DNA of 64,000 bases from Inia geoffrensis (taxonomy: Eukaryota > Chordata > Mammalia > Artiodactyla > Iniidae), in the NCBI GenBank assembly GCA_036417435.1, contig CM070902.1, positions 136,017,886 through 136,081,885 on the forward strand, in the 5' to 3' direction. The number at the start of each line of letters is the position of its first letter. Position 1 is the stretch's first letter. Below the pieces are notes generated by a model. That model had not been told where the DNA came from. It saw only the letters and a program-made list of their open reading frames with translations, and searched no databases. Below are positions 22,021 through 35,200 of the stretch, one piece after another. The translations under genes and the position numbers were made by a program.

Positions 22021-22400
22021 AAAAAAAAAAAAAAAAGGTTCTGAAGAACCTATTGGCAGGACAGGAATAAAGACGCAGACATAGAGAATGGACCTGAGGA
22101 CACCGGGAAGGGCAAGGGTAAGTTTGGACAAAGTGAGGCAGTGACATGAACTTATATATACTACCAAATGTAAAATAGATAGCTAGTGGGATGAAGATGC
22201 TTAGCACAGGGAGATCAGCTCCGTGCTTTGTGTCCACCTAGAGGGGTGGGATAGGGAGGGTGATAGGGAGACGCAAGAGGGAGGAGATATGGGGATATAT
22301 GTATAGCGGGTTCACTTTGTTATAAAGCAGAGAGTAACACACCATTGTAAAGCAATTTCACTCCAATAAAAGTGTTAAAAAAAAGAAGGTAAAGCTTTAG

Positions 22401-22920
22401 ATTAATTATTATACTTGTTTAGAGAATTAAGAAATAAGATTGAAGAGTGTTTGCATATTACCATAGCATTTAAATTAAGTTTATATTATTTGCTATTTTA
22501 TTACAATAAAGTTGAGTTTCTAAGTTTTTTTCTAAAGTAAGACAATGAAAATTTCCATAATATTGAATGCCATGGTAGATATTTCTATCAAATGATGATT
22601 TATGATGCTGAGGTTTATAAATATTTGTTTCAGAAAGCATATTTGTTAGCATTTCTTTTTTGTAGAAAACTGTTTTCCTTTCATTTTGTAAATAATGTTT
22701 ATCACAGGAGATTTTTTTTCACCAGACTTAGGTAGTTAACCTAGTAATTCTCACCTCACAGAGGTACAGAGATCTAGTTCTAATATATCCAGTGAGTAAA
22801 AAACACAGGGAGATCTGCCTATCACTGGAAGATTGGAGGATTTGCTAAGGAAAAGAAAACTTTCTTTATAGCATTTCTCCAATGTCTGTAACTTTTATTT
22901 CTTTTTAATTAGCATACATG
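22401..22920. other. Unclassified AT-rich interval
   Basis: No gene or repeat recognised. Confidence 0.5.
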
Positions 22921-22924
22921 CTGT

Positions 22925-23175
22925 GATGTGCAGGGCTTGGTTTATGGGCAAGCAGATGAATTTCAATTCCACATCTGCCACATAGCATGCAACTTTCAGT
23001 CAGTTTCTTAATTTTGAGTTTCAGTCTCACCATTGGTAAAAGAAGGATAAAGTAAGCCATATTAGAAGAGTGACCAGCACATGTAGATAAAATGTGAATG
23101 AAATGAATGAATGAATGAACAGGCATAACATTATGCTTTCAACTCAAAGATGCTCAATAAATGTTTATGTTCTTC
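22925..23175 (+). repeat. MIR SINE, forward orientation
   Basis: It runs from a tRNA-like part ('ttccacatctgccacatagc') through the core ('gtttcagtctcaccattgg') to the end 'agatgctcaataaatgttta', with an extra GAAT microsatellite at 23097-23119. Confidence 0.75.
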
Positions 23176-23856
23176 CATTCTAAGAATCACTTTATTCCCA
23201 TCTTAAGGCTATGATAAAGATAATTGTTATTCACATCTTAATTTATTTAGAACTTGTAGGCAAATGGCTAATTTCTAGAAGTCCGTGTTTATCACCTCAA
23301 ATTCAACTCAAACCACCCTTTCCAGGAATCTCTCAAATTTGGAGTTCCGTTGTCTCCTTTTGATACTTATGTTCCTCTTGTAACACAGAACTTTGTTTTG
23401 TTGACTTTCCTCATTTTTTTCAAACAATTTTAAGTGTCTCTGTTTTGTTTTCTGAAACATATATCTCTTATTTAAAGATAGACACATATCTTTTGCTCAT
23501 AACACTACCAAAAGGCTGTATGTCTGGACACACAGCAGGCAGGCAGAAATAAAATGTATGCTACCTAACCCTAGGGGATACACACAACTTCCTCATCTTC
23601 TCCAGCCTGGCAGAGACCACATGTGACATAACTGACTTCAGTGGCACTGAACAGTTTTGAACAATGATGGCAATGTTCCTCTGCTATGATATAGAGTAAC
23701 AAATAACTTTAATGCCTGTTTCATGTACAATATAAGGTCATTATCATTTGAGAAAAATTGAATAAACAGGTTTTATTAAATCAAAAAGAAAAAAGAAAGA
23801 AAACCCAACTACTGGCATACTGAAATGGATCAAGCCAATATTCCTTGATAACAATA
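23176..23856. other. Unclassified interval
   Basis: No gene or clear repeat. An A-rich stretch lies at 23780-23805. Confidence 0.5.
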
Positions 23857-24112
23857 CCAATTATTTTATATTTATTATATGCCCAACTTGGTGCTGAGTG
23901 CTTTCAAACATTATATCATTGAATGATCCATGTTGCAACCCAAAAAATGTGAATGACTATCCTCATTTTACAAATGAGGAAAATGAGAGACAGATAGGTA
24001 AAGTACATTTTCAAATTCAGCCCACAAATAAGTGGCAGGGTTGGGATAAATGGTGTTTCTAACTCTAGATCCTATTTTGCTTTTTCTATGGCACTTGGCT
24101 GCCTTTCACAGT
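23857..24112 (-). repeat. MIR SINE, reverse orientation
   Basis: A nearly complete reverse-complemented MIR: 'ttattatatgcccaac', 'tatcctcattttacaaatg', 'aataagtggcagggttggg' and 'cacttggctgcctttc' appear in the expected order. Confidence 0.85.
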
Positions 24113-25570
24113 TTATAGGCATTTATTTACTTAGAGGAATATGGAATATTTATAGCTGACAAAAGCTAATTTTTGTACTTCCTGGTTGCACAGGAAGTAC
24201 ACTGAAATGGAAAGAATAGGGGAGGATCCCTTTCTGATTCATGTATAAAAACAAAAACCTCCAGTTAAAACTAACAGAAGCTCAGGGTAAAAATTGAATC
24301 ATTATTTGCTAGGCTGTGAAGATCTAATGCTACGAGTCCATTTCTACTCAACTGTTCTCACTCCTAGAGGACTGGTGACTTTGTCTCTCATGAGTTCAGT
24401 TTAATCGCAGAATTGCACAAATTTCCCTCATTCAGAACAGCAACTGTGGCTCTCTAAAAGGAGCTGCTGACTACAAATTTTGGGGGTTCATCAGGGAGCC
24501 CTGTGTAAGGCTTTATAGTTTGCATCACATCAAGAAGAAGGCAGAGCAGACAGATTTACCTGGTGCGTCCTAGATCAGTTGTAGCTAAACATTCCAACTG
24601 AAACAGAATGCTTCACCCAAACTTCTTGTCAGGGCAAAAAACTTCAGTGTGGAGGCTGCACTTCCAACAATCATTTTGACCACAAACCTAGTTTAATAAG
24701 ACAGTTGCATTTTAGTGTCATTAAGACACAGCTGACTTATGACTCAAGGATGGATTCTGTTCATTCATTACTGAAAGGTGAGGTGTGGGGGGCTGAGTCT
24801 TCTGCTGTCCCACCTTGTAATGCTGATGACAGCCAAGAAAATATTACTTCAATATTTTCAATATTGAATACTTTCAATAACCTTAGCCAATAACTAAGGT
24901 TAATAAAAATGAAGGTTACCATGACTTTGTTCTGAAGTTTATGAAATAATGCTTTTTACAGACATCTTACCTTCAATTATCAAGCCCCAAATCTCCAATT
25001 CAAAATAAGGTTGAAAACACCAGGCCATGACAACTTAGCCTCCTTTGATGTTAAAGGTCCACTTACTTGATCTGGCTGGTTAGGTGCCTGTCTTTTTTCC
25101 TCTCACTGCTCCAAAAGCTGTACCTCTGTTCAGAATAATAACCTTTTCCTTGAGAAGAGCACTATTCTTCAGGCAAGTCTATATGTGTAGGACTCCAATT
25201 CCTTAAGAAGTTGTTCATCAATGAAGCATGATTTAAATACTAAACTCAAGCCTGTGATTTCACAAAAAGTTTAGCAGAATTTCCTATTTGACTTTCTAAT
25301 TGATACATACAGTTTTAGTGTATCTCCCCAAAGTCTGAAATTCCCACTTTGAGAATTTTCTGCAGTTCTCCTGTGACTTTGAGTAGTATTACATGTAACT
25401 TCATTTCTCATGCTGGGTTCATCATTATTCCTTGCTTCACCAGCTTCCAAACATTTCATGACTTTAGTAAGTTTGCTAAAATTTATAGGATCAGGTTTAG
25501 GGTGAGGGTTAGAGAGAGAGGTACTACCACAGAATATGTAACAACTTGCTAACCCATCTTATAATTGGTC
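24113..25570. other. Unclassified single-copy-looking interval
   Basis: No open frame of note and no repeat recognised. A short run at 25494-25518 looks like two TTAGGG-like units but is too short to be an interstitial telomere array. Confidence 0.5.
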
Positions 25571-25948
25571 TTGTGCTCATTTGCTAGGGACAAAAAAGTA
25601 CCACAGACTGGGTGCTTATACAGCAGACATTTATTTCCTCACGTATCAGGACACTGAAAGTCTTAGATCAAGGTGTTGGCAGGGTTGGTTTCTTCTGAGG
25701 CTGTTCTTGGCTTATAAATGGCTGTCTTTTCCCTTCCTTGTGATCATTCTGTGTCTATCTATATCTCAATCTCCTCTTCTTAAAAGGACAGCAGTCACTG
25801 GCTTAGGGCCTACCCCAGCGACCCCATCTAACCTTAATTACTTCCTTAAAGACTGTGTCTCCAAATACATTCACAGGGGAGACACTAAGGGTTAGGATTT
25901 CAACATATAAATTTGGGGGGGGGGGTCGGAAACACAATTCAGCTCATG
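25571..25948 (-). mobile_element. MaLR-type LTR (MLT1/MST group), reverse orientation
   Basis: 'gtaccacagactgggtgctta' style sequence near 25598, then 'acatttatttcctcac', then 'gggttaggatttcaacat' and a G-run before 'acacaattcagctcat' are the reverse complement of the LTR found in forward orientation at 27826-28188. The G-run (25915-25925) matches the C-run of that LTR. Confidence 0.8.
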
Positions 25949-26462
25949 AGTCCCACCTCATTTTTTCTTTCCCATGTGTGCCTGGATAATGTTCTTCTGT
26001 CTTCTCTCCTGACACAACTCCTCTTTTCTATAAGCAGCCCACTGGTAAGTGTAATCCAACACCCCTCCTCAGCCTGCTTCATCCACCATTTTTCCCTACT
26101 CTCCCCAAACTCATTTTGAGCCAGAAGTGCTAAAAACAATCAGCATTTGACCCTCTTTCCTTTCTTGACTTACAATATCATGAACAATGGAATGAAGAAG
26201 CAAGAAGCAAGAAAGGCAAGAAAACAATAGATCCATTTTCCCTCTGAACAAGCTACAGTTATGGTTGGGATTGGAACCAAAATGCAGTCTAAGTATCATA
26301 TATGTTTCCATGCTTACTTACTGTGGAATATTTTGTAAATGAAACAAATGTTGTAGTCATATGTTTAAAAAAATGAAATGACTTTTTCCTTTGCTCATCT
26401 TCCTACTGTTTAAAACTGCATACTTATTTCATTTTGGTGTAAAAATATAACTAAATCTAAAC
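25949..26462. other. Unclassified interval
   Basis: No gene or repeat recognised. Confidence 0.5.
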
Positions 26463-26471
26463 AAAATTGTT

Positions 26472-26692
26472 GGGCTTCCCTGGTGGCACAGTGGTTGAGA
26501 GTCTGCCTGCCGATGCAGGGGACACATGTTCGTGCCCCTGTCCGGGAGGATCCCACATGCCGCGGAGCGGCTGGGCCCGTGAGCCATGGCCGCTGGACCT
26601 GCGCGTCCGGAGCCTGTGCTCTGCAACGGGAGAGGCCACAGCAGTGAGAGGCCCACGTACTGCAAAACAAAACAACAACAACAACAACAACA
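26472..26692 (+). mobile_element. CHR-type SINE with exact target duplication
   Basis: It starts 'gggcttccctggtggcac', ends 'gcccacgtactgc' and has an (AAC)n tail. The 9-bp duplication aaaattgtt flanks it at 26463-26471 and 26693-26701. The insert keeps many CpGs, so it is fairly young. Open frames on both strands here are only SINE translations. Confidence 0.97.
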
Positions 26693-26701
26693 AAAATTGT
26701 T

Positions 26702-27825
26702 AACATTCATTTTGCCTAATCAATGACTTCATTTGTAAAGAAAATATTTTATTTAGGTAATTAGCAAAGTAAATAATTAGGATTTAAATGAATTTTGAAG
26801 CTGCTTCCAACTCCTGAAGTTTCAATCACTCAAATATCTATAATTTAACATTTGGCATTTAGGTAATCAGGGTGATATGAAAAGCACACTCTTTATTAGC
26901 ACTGTTTTTTTTTTTTCAGATGAGCAAAAGGTATCCATGGGAACATATTATATGTTGCTATAGAGAAAAAAATAGTCATGGATCTATCATAGCAAAATTA
27001 ATATTGGTAATTTTTCCCCTTAGATAATCAACTTAATGAAGACACTTCATGATTAACGTTGCTTCTTTCTTGTGAGAAACCTCAAGGGTTTTTCACAGTA
27101 TATCTATACAGATTCTTCAGTACGTAGTTTAAACAACTCATGTTTTCCCAGTGATACTTTTGTCACCTCTGGATAAATTATTTGGAGTAAAATTAAGTAA
27201 AGTTTGAGCTCTAGGTAGTAAGAAGGCTCAGATGAGCAGCTTGCAACTTTCACCCCAGGCTTCATATGCCTTTATCATGCTATGGTTGAGATGTTTTTAA
27301 TTCTTATTGAGGTCAGTGTGTAGTGGGATGCCAGGAGTATTAAATGGATCCTGTTTCTTATTTGCCTAAAATGTCTCTTTTTTTTGTTAATTGTGCTTTT
27401 GAATTATGTTACTCTGACAGTAAACATGTTTGAGAGAAAAAGAAAGAAATTTAATAGGTGAGGCTGAGCAAACATAAAGGAAGGTGGTTTGTTAAATGAA
27501 AAAAAAATATTAGAGAAGACGCCTAATGATTTACTGTGGCAGAATTGACCAATCTGGGTGTGTCTCTATTTTTGACCCTGGCCCCAGGCAAAAAGCTGAT
27601 CGAACTTGTGAATGTTCCCATCTCTGAAGTTAAAAAGCAGGCAGGTGAAACTTGGAAGCACTTGTGGGAAAGGGCCAGATTGTCTCTTGACCTTTCTACA
27701 GTCCCTGGATAAGAAGTGGTCTTGCTCTTCCACGCCACCCCTTCTCTGAATGCCTGAGACAATGCTCTCACTTTCTATTATCTAAAGCCTATGTATTCTA
27801 TAAAAATAAAGAGTTGGAGGGGGAG
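26702..27825. other. Unclassified interval
   Basis: AT-rich in the first half, more balanced at 27500-27780. I recognise no gene or repeat. Confidence 0.5.
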
Positions 27826-28188
27826 TCTATAGACTGAATGTTTGTGTGTCCCCCCAAATTTATGTTAAATCCTAACATCCAAGCTGATGGTATTTGAGGC
27901 GGGGTCTCTCAGAGATGATTAGGTCAAGAAGGTGGAGCCTGCATGAATGGCATTAGTGTTCTTATAAAAGAGACCACAGAGCACCCCCTCATCCCTTCTG
28001 CCACATGAGGACACACAAAGGAGTCAGCTATCTCTGAAGCAGGAAGCAAGCTCTCACTAGATACCCAGACACTGAGTCTGCCAGCACCTTGAACTTAGAC
28101 TTCCCAGACTCCAAAACTGTAGAAATAAATTTCTGTTGTTCCTCAGTCTATGTCATTTTTGTTATAGCAGCCCAAATGGACTAAGACA
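27826..28188 (+). mobile_element. Solo MaLR-type LTR (MLT1/MST group)
   Basis: A nearly complete LTR: start 'tctatagactgaatgtttg', a C-run at 27850-27855, 'cttataaaagagaccacag' (TATA-like), 'gaaataaatttctgttgttc' (polyadenylation signal) and the end 'ggactaagaca'. The flanks gggag (27821-27825) and gggtg (28189-28193) fit a 5-bp duplication with one change. No internal retroviral sequence is attached. Confidence 0.9.
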
Positions 28189-28214
28189 GGGTGAGAAAGA
28201 GAAGGACTAAATGG

Positions 28215-28410
28215 TTTTGAACACTTACTATATCCTTCACAAGAAACGTCTCAGAATTCTGAGATAATCAGTGTTGCTATTCTCATAATAAAGATGAAGA
28301 AATGGAGGCTCATGGAGCATAACTTTCCTAGGGCCATTTAATTAATAAGCTATAAAAATGTTTGAACCCATGTCTGTATGACTCCAAAGCACACGCTCAC
28401 CCCATTCATC
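28215..28410 (-). repeat. MIR SINE, reverse orientation
   Basis: 'gaacacttactatatcc', then 'gctattctcataataaagatg', then 'gaccatttaattaataagc'-like and 'tgaacccatgtctgtatgac' blocks follow the reverse MIR order. Confidence 0.65.
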
Positions 28411-29740
28411 CTCTCCCTGCAGCTCCAGAGAGTAACAAATTTAAGAATTTAGGGAACTAGAAAATAAAGTGCGTTAAGGACATAGATTATAATCTCAAAG
28501 TAGTAGCCCTCACAAAGGAACTTTCTGAACCCTTGAACTGTGACCAAAGGAAGTGACTAGCCTTTAATCACTCTGTCACATTATGTGTGTGTGTGTTATG
28601 CACATATATTATATACTTTAATTTACTTTCATGAAAAATCAGAAATTTAACCAGATTGAGCTGAGATAAAGGCACCAAATAGGTATTTTGATTTATCTTC
28701 AGAGAGCTTGATTTTCAGAGAAACGACTTTATATTCTGTTTTAGCAAACAAAATTCAATATATCTCTAAAGTACCCTGTGGAGAAAGGTCATTCAAGGGA
28801 AAACATCCTTATCTTCCTGACCTCCACATTCTGTGCGTGGGTCTCCATAGAGATGGTGCCTTCATGAGCAACGAGCATAACAAACTCATCCTTTGAAGAA
28901 ACAGCCTTTTGCAATTAGGTGAAAGGAAAATAAGTTTATTGATAGAAAAACATGGGGATAAAAGCTAGGTAGAATTTTTTCTCTTGAGAGAGTGAATAAC
29001 AATGACTTGATAAATGCATGCGCTTATACTCACAGGTGGTGCCTATTACACTCTTTTTTTTCCTTTTTCTTATTCTTTTTCCATAATTGGTAAATCAAAT
29101 TATGACACAATGAAACCAGAGGAAAGGACATCTAAAAATCCTTAATTGTATTCATGTAACATACTTGCATAATGCAGTATCATATGAAATCAGAGACACA
29201 TCAATCACAAGCACCAGTTTTGATAATATGCTTTACTCCTTGTGACTGGGCTTTGGGGGTGGAATTAAAAACAGCAAGTTTATTTTTAAGGGGAACACTC
29301 ATAATTTGTCTTTGGAACTCACTCTTTTTCTGATTCGAAAAAAAATCATATACATTTATGACAAAAAATAGAAAATTATTAAGAAACTGAAAACTTTCTC
29401 TGCAATCCCAATACCAAGTTAATTTTATCACTACTAACATTTTAGTATATTTCCCTTCAATATTTTCATTTTCAAAACACACATTTAGCTAGTTAAAGTT
29501 CTATTATATAACAATTTTATCTCACTTTTGATTAATATTATTTGCTAAATATTTTGGATGGCAGGCAGCAATGTGCTTCCGTACCAGCACTGGCAGAGGT
29601 TTAAGTGGCCAAAGGAGACGATATCCTTAAATGAATCCTCCAGGAACAATATCAGCAGCACTAGGGCTGCTTCTATGTCTGTGGTCCTCAATACTGATTG
29701 CTTACCCAGGACCCACCCTAAAACAATCAATGTATCCAGT
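28411..29740. other. Unclassified AT-rich interval
   Basis: Includes a short TG run at 28583-28596 and T-rich patches near 29053-29080. No gene or repeat recognised. Confidence 0.5.
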
Positions 29741-29755
29741 CATCAATGTTTTTTA

Positions 29756-30119
29756 TTTTTATTTATTTAAAATTTATTTATTTTATTTATTTATTTTTGG
29801 CTGCTTTGGGTCTTCATTGCTGCATGCGGCCTTTCTCTAGTTGTGGCAAGCAGGGGCTACTCTTCGTTGCAGTGTGCAGGATTCTCATTGTGGTGGCTTC
29901 TCTCGTTGCAAAGCACAGGCTCTAGGCACACGAGCTTCAGTAGTTGTGGCTCATGAGCTCAGTAGTTGTGGCTCGCAGGCTCTAGAGTGTAGGCTCAGTA
30001 GTTGTGGTGCATGGGCTTAATTGCTCCGTGGCATGTGGGATCTTCCCGGACCAGGGTTCAAACCCATGTCCTCTGCATTGGCAGGCAGATTCTTAACCAC
30101 TGTGCCACCAGGGAAACCC
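29756..30119 (-). mobile_element. Long-variant CHR-type SINE with exact 15-bp target duplication
   Basis: Flanked by catcaatgtttttta at 29741-29755 and again at 30120-30134. The reverse-complemented body has the tRNA-derived head ('gccaccagggaaacccc', 30103-30119) and an extended middle. That middle repeats 'cagtagttgtgg' three times (29938-30008), which makes it about 130 bp longer than the other SINEs here. The tail is T/A-rich. It is an older or distinct CHR-like subfamily from those at 26472 and 56388. Confidence 0.93.
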
Positions 30120-30134
30120 CATCAATGTTTTTTA

Positions 30135-30934
30135 AATGCCCCCAAGTGATTCTAATGCAGAGCCAACAATGAGAGTCAGTGCTGTAGATTTTGATGGTTT
30201 CAAAGATTTTAGTCTCAAGCACTCTAAAAGAATTTTGAAGAAGAGTGTTGCTCCACCCATTTAAAATTTGACCTCAGAATTTTTACTATGAATTTAAATA
30301 TTTATAAAAGATTTAATTTCTGGAACACTGTAAATATTGATATTTTTAAATAACTTCATTGTATTACTCTTTTAAATGTATCCAGAGGAATCTAAAAAAC
30401 ACAGCAGTTTGATATTACCCTTTCAATTAATCCATTAACCTTGTTTTAAATCAGAAATTTAACATCATTCCTTTAATATTGGACCTAGTGTTTCCATTCC
30501 TTTATTTTTTTTTAATTTTTATTAACAAGTACCACATCTGGTAGTACCTGCCTTGAGTTTGCTAATGTCTGTATTAAGAGTTCTAGTTCATGATGCTCCA
30601 AACAGCCCTATGTGTATTGGTGTTCTCCATGCACTGAATCCTGACACCTTGTCATAGAGCAACAAGGCTCCCACCTCTCACAGAATCCCTGTGTATACAG
30701 CAACTTCAGGTTCTGTGTCCAAGCTCTCTTGCATAGCCTCAGGCACAGTTCCATGAGGACTAATAAAATGTTGTGTGATACCACGCTTCAGTTCCCGAAA
30801 CTCTTTCCTCCAGTCACTCATGTGTGACAGCCTTCCTTTCATTTCCAGTTCCAGCTTTTTGGTTCCATGAGAAATTCCTTTATTTTTAAAATAAACCCAT
30901 AGGAAAAATTGAATAATGTAAATCAACAGTTATT
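30135..30934. other. Unclassified interval
   Basis: No gene or repeat recognised. Confidence 0.5.
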
Positions 30935-31120
30935 AAGGTGTAGTCCCCTCCGGGGGGCAGGGTCCCTGAGGCCCTTTCATGGGGTCCACGAGGCCAAAAC
31001 TAATTTTAAATACAAAAATTTACAGTGTTCCTAGATCTTTAGGAATTTTGGCTTCTCAGAATGAAGTGAACACTGTTTATGTCCCCGGTCATGCTAATCC
31101 CTTTGAAAACCAAAAAAAAT
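30935..31120. repeat. Possible hAT-type DNA transposon fossil
   Basis: 'gggtccctgaggccctttc' followed by 'ggggtccacgaggcc' and 'aaaactaattttaaatac' resembles the end of a hAT-group (Charlie-like) element from memory. Only one end is recognised. Confidence 0.35.
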
Positions 31121-31970
31121 GTCAGAGTTTGCATGAACTAAAAGAGATCAGTGGCTAGATGAGAAGCTCAATGTTAAAGCTTATAAGGCTTTGTGTTTTG
31201 TGCAGGTTGGGGTGACCTCCCTGTAATGCAGGGTAGGAAGAATGACCTCCATGATAAGAGATGGAGCAGTTGGGGCTCATTTGTAACATTTGCCTGTGTT
31301 AACCATGGAATGAGACCTCATGGTTTCTGCCAAGTGGGTCTTCACCATACTGCCCAGTTCCCTTAGCCAGAGCTGGCTGACCCAAGCTCAAAAAGCCAGC
31401 CTAATCTTTTGGTAATTGGAAGTGGGGCAAAGAGGATCTGGCTAAGTTGGCCATAACTGTCTATGTACAAGAGCAGTCTAGAATGTTGGTCTGCAGAGAG
31501 AGAGAAGGTGGAACCATATTTGGTGGAACAGGAAGTCTGTGTGGCCATAGAAAGAAAGCCAGAAAGAGAGAGTCCTTGGACATCTTGGTATTCAATTTTT
31601 CTTCAGGGACTGATTCCAGGCTTTCAGGATACTGGCTTTATTACAGTTTTTTTTTTGTTTTTAATTCCACAAAACATCCCTTTGTCCTAAAATAAGTTTT
31701 CCTTTATAATTTAAACCAGTTGAATGAGTTCTGTTCTTTAAAAAACATACAATTCCTGATGAAGACAAAATCTGAGTTGGAAAGGGCTGCTATCTGCTCA
31801 CATGAAATCTTTGAGTGAGTTTTTGAAAAATACTTGTTCCTCAAATAAAATATATCTTAAGTCAGTATATTATTTATATAACAATTATATAAATTAGGTA
31901 CGATTATAGCAGTTGCCTAATTGTTATATAATAGTTACAAATGGTAAATAATTCTGGAAATACAAATACA
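31121..31970. other. Unclassified interval
   Basis: Two overlapping short open frames at 31447-31695 show no recognisable domain. Base composition and layout could fit an old LTR, but I cannot name one. Confidence 0.45.
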
Positions 31971-32226
31971 TTTTTTATTTTTTATTTTTTTAACATCTTT
32001 ATTGGAGTATAGTTGCTTTACAATGGTATGTTAGTTTCTGCTTTATAACAAAGTGAATCAGTTATACATATACATATGTCCCCACATCTCTTCCCTCTTA
32101 CATCTCCCTCCCTCCCACCCTCCCTATCCCACCCTTCTAGGTGGTCACAAAGCACAGAGCTGATCTCCCTGTGCTATGCAGCTACTTCCCACTAGCTATC
32201 TACTTTACGTTTAGTAGTGTATCTAT
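31971..32226 (-). mobile_element. 5'-truncated L1 3' end
   Basis: Reverse complement of the L1 3' UTR end, from T-rich tail through 'acatctttattggagtatag' to 'ctactttacgtttagtagtg'. About 255 bp. Its 5' breakpoint lies about 10 nt upstream of that of the fragments at 10597-10830 and 57910-58137. Confidence 0.93.
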
Positions 32227-35200
32227 TAACAACTTTTAAGGACTTGATGACACCATCTTGATTTTTCCATCATATATTCTATAGTGATTTCAAATGTTGG
32301 GTAAATGTCTTTTCAACAAATTCTAACATTTCACTGGATAACAGTAAGAAATACCAATGATACAATGGTATCTTTGTTGAAAGTTGGGAGAGTGACATCA
32401 GCAAGATGGTGGATGAGGTGGTCCCAGCCTTTGTACCCCCACAAAAAAAATAATTTCGGGCTTATTCATTGGTGAAAATAGCTCTAGGAGATTTCTGGAA
32501 TAAAATTAAGAAGTTTCAGCAGCCCAGTGAAGCACAAAAACTGAGGATGGTCACATAAAAAAGTGTAGAAAGCATTTTATATGTGTCATCTCATACCCCA
32601 GGCTGACACAGCTCAGTGTCAAGAGGGATTCCTTCAGCTAACCCTTTCTTCCACCTCCTGGTGGAAAAAGATAACAGGAGGATCACAGCAGCCTTCACCA
32701 CAGAGGACTCCAGTAGGGGTGACTGTACTTAGACAAAATAAGCTTTAAGTCAAAAGGTGTCTCTAGAGACAATGAAGGTAATTATATACTGTAAAGGGTC
32801 AATTCAGTAGGAATATATAACAATTATAAATATATATGCGCTGAACATCATAGCACTTAAATATATAAAACAAATATTGACAGATCTGAAGGAAGAAATT
32901 GACAGCAATACAATAATAGTAGGAGACTTTAATATCCAACTTTCAAAACCAGACAGAACATCCAGACAAAAAACCAATAAACAACTGACTCAAACAACAC
33001 TATAGACCAAATGATACTAACAGAAACATACAGAACTTTCCACCCAACAGCAGAAGAATACACGTTCTTCTCAAGCACTCAGGGAACATTCTCCAAGGTA
33101 GATCACATGTTAGATGATGAAACAAGTATTAACAAATTTAAGAAGATCAATTTTTCAATTATCTTTTCCAAGTGCAATGAAAGAGGAAAATTCACAAATA
33201 TGTGGAAACTGAACAACATACACTTGAATGATCACTGGGTCAAAAAGGAAATCAAAAGGGAATTTAAAAATTATCTTGAGACAAATGAAAACAAAAGCAC
33301 AGCACCCAAAACTTATGGGATGCAGCTAAATTAGTACTAAGAGGGAAGTAAAGAGTGATACATGGATAAATTTAAAAAGAAGAAAAATCTCAAACAATCT
33401 AACTTTACACATCAAGAAATTAGAAGAAGGAAAACAAAGCTCAAGTTAGCAAAAAGAAGGAAATAGTAAAGGTTAGAGCAGAAAAAAATCAAATGGGGAA
33501 TAAAAATCAATAGAAAAAACCAACAAAAATAAAAGTTGGTTTTTGAAAAGATAAACAAAATTGACTTAGCTAGACTAAGAAAAAGAGAAAAGACTCAAGT
33601 AAATAAAAAGTGAAAGAAGAGACATCACAATGGATGCCTCAGAAATAAAAAAGGATCACAAGGGACAATTATAAACAACTATATGCCAACAAAATGGATA
33701 ATTTAGAGGAAATGGACAAATTTTTAGAAACATACAACCTACTGAAACAAAGAAATAGAAATACTGAAGAAATAGAAAATCTGAACAGATCAATAACAAG
33801 TAAGGAAACTGAGTCAGTAATCAACAACCTTCCAACAAATAAAAGTTCAATAAAAGACTAGATGGCCTCATGAGTGAATTCTACCAAACATTTGAAGAAG
33901 AATTAATATTAGTTCTTCTTAAACTCTTCAAAAAATTTAAGTGGTAACATTTCCAAACTCATTTTATGAGGCCAGCATCACCTTTGATACCCAAACCAGA
34001 CAAAGACAAGAAAATAAAACTGAAAACAATATCTATGATGAATACAGATCCAAAAATACTCTATAATGTACTAGCAAACTGAATTAAACAGTACATTAAA
34101 AGGATCAAACACCATGACCAAGTGGGATATATCCCTGTGATGTAAGAATGGTTCAACATACAAAATCAATCAAAGGATACACTACATTAACAGAGTGAAA
34201 GAAAAAAACACCCATGACCTTCTCAATAAATGCAGAAAACACATTTGACAAAATTCAACATTCATTTATGATAAAAACTCTCAATAAAATAAGTATAGAA
34301 AAAACTTTCCTCAACAAGGTAAAGATCATATATGAAAAGCCCAAAGCTAACATCACAAACAATAAGGAAAACCTGAAAGCTTTTCTTCCAAGGTCAGGTA
34401 TAAGGAGGATGCCCATACTCACTGCTTCTATTCAACATGATAATAAAGATCCTAGCTAAAGCAATTAAACAAGAAAAAGAAATGAACTGCATTCAAATAG
34501 GAAGGAAAGAAGTTAAATTATCTCTACTTTCAGATGACACAATCATATATGCAGGAAACCCTAAAAACTCAACAAAAAATTTTAAAACTAATAAATAAGT
34601 TCATTAAAGTTGTAGGACACAAAATGACCATACAAATATCAGTCACATTTCTATATTCAAATAATGAACTATCTTAAAAGAAAATTGATAAAATAATCCC
34701 TTACACTATAGCAAGAAAAAGAAAAAAAGACTTAGGAATAAACTTAGCTAAACAGGTAAGATATTTTTACACCAAATATTATAAAACACTGATGAAGAAA
34801 ATTAAAGGAAACACAGATAAATGGAAAGACACCCTATGTTCATGGATTGGAAGAATTAATATTGCTAAAATATCCATACTATTTAAAGTGATCTACAGGT
34901 TCAATGTAATCTCTATCAAAACCTGAATGGCATTCTTTACAGAAATAGAAAAAACAGTCTTGAAATTCATTTGGAAGTGCAAAAGCAATATTGATTGCCA
35001 AGGCAATCATAAATAAGAACAACAAAGCTGAAGGCATCATACTTCTTGATTTCAATGGAACAGAGTAGAGAACCTAGAAATAAATCCACACATCTACAGT
35101 GAACTGATCTTTGACAAGGGTGCCAAGAACACACAGTGGAGAAAAATAGTCTCTTCAATAAATGGAGTCAGTAAAACTGGTTTTCCACATGTGTATGAAT

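Larger units (their letters stand above)
14875..22382 (+). mobile_element. L1 copy B: full-length LINE-1 with 18-bp target duplication, inactivated
   Basis: The element is flanked by aagaagataaagctttag (14857-14874) and aagaaggtaaagctttag (22383-22400), an 18-bp target-site duplication with one mismatch, so both ends are secure. It holds the longest 5' UTR in the window (about 2.1 kb), ORF1, ORF2 with the FADD box, and a 3' UTR ending in 'ccaataaaagtgtt' plus A. A CHR-type SINE is inserted in ORF2 at 18974-19216. Multiple nonsense codons and frameshifts inactivate it. The total of about 7.5 kb includes the 0.24-kb SINE. Confidence 0.96.

Noticed and set aside
25494..25518. TTAGGG-like units suggesting an interstitial telomere sequence
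   Set aside because: Only about two imperfect units, well within chance.
26410..26710. Several overlapping frames on both strands (also at 36918-37435, 47233-47518 and 56372-56581)
   Set aside because: All are conceptual translations of CHR-type SINEs, which are non-coding.
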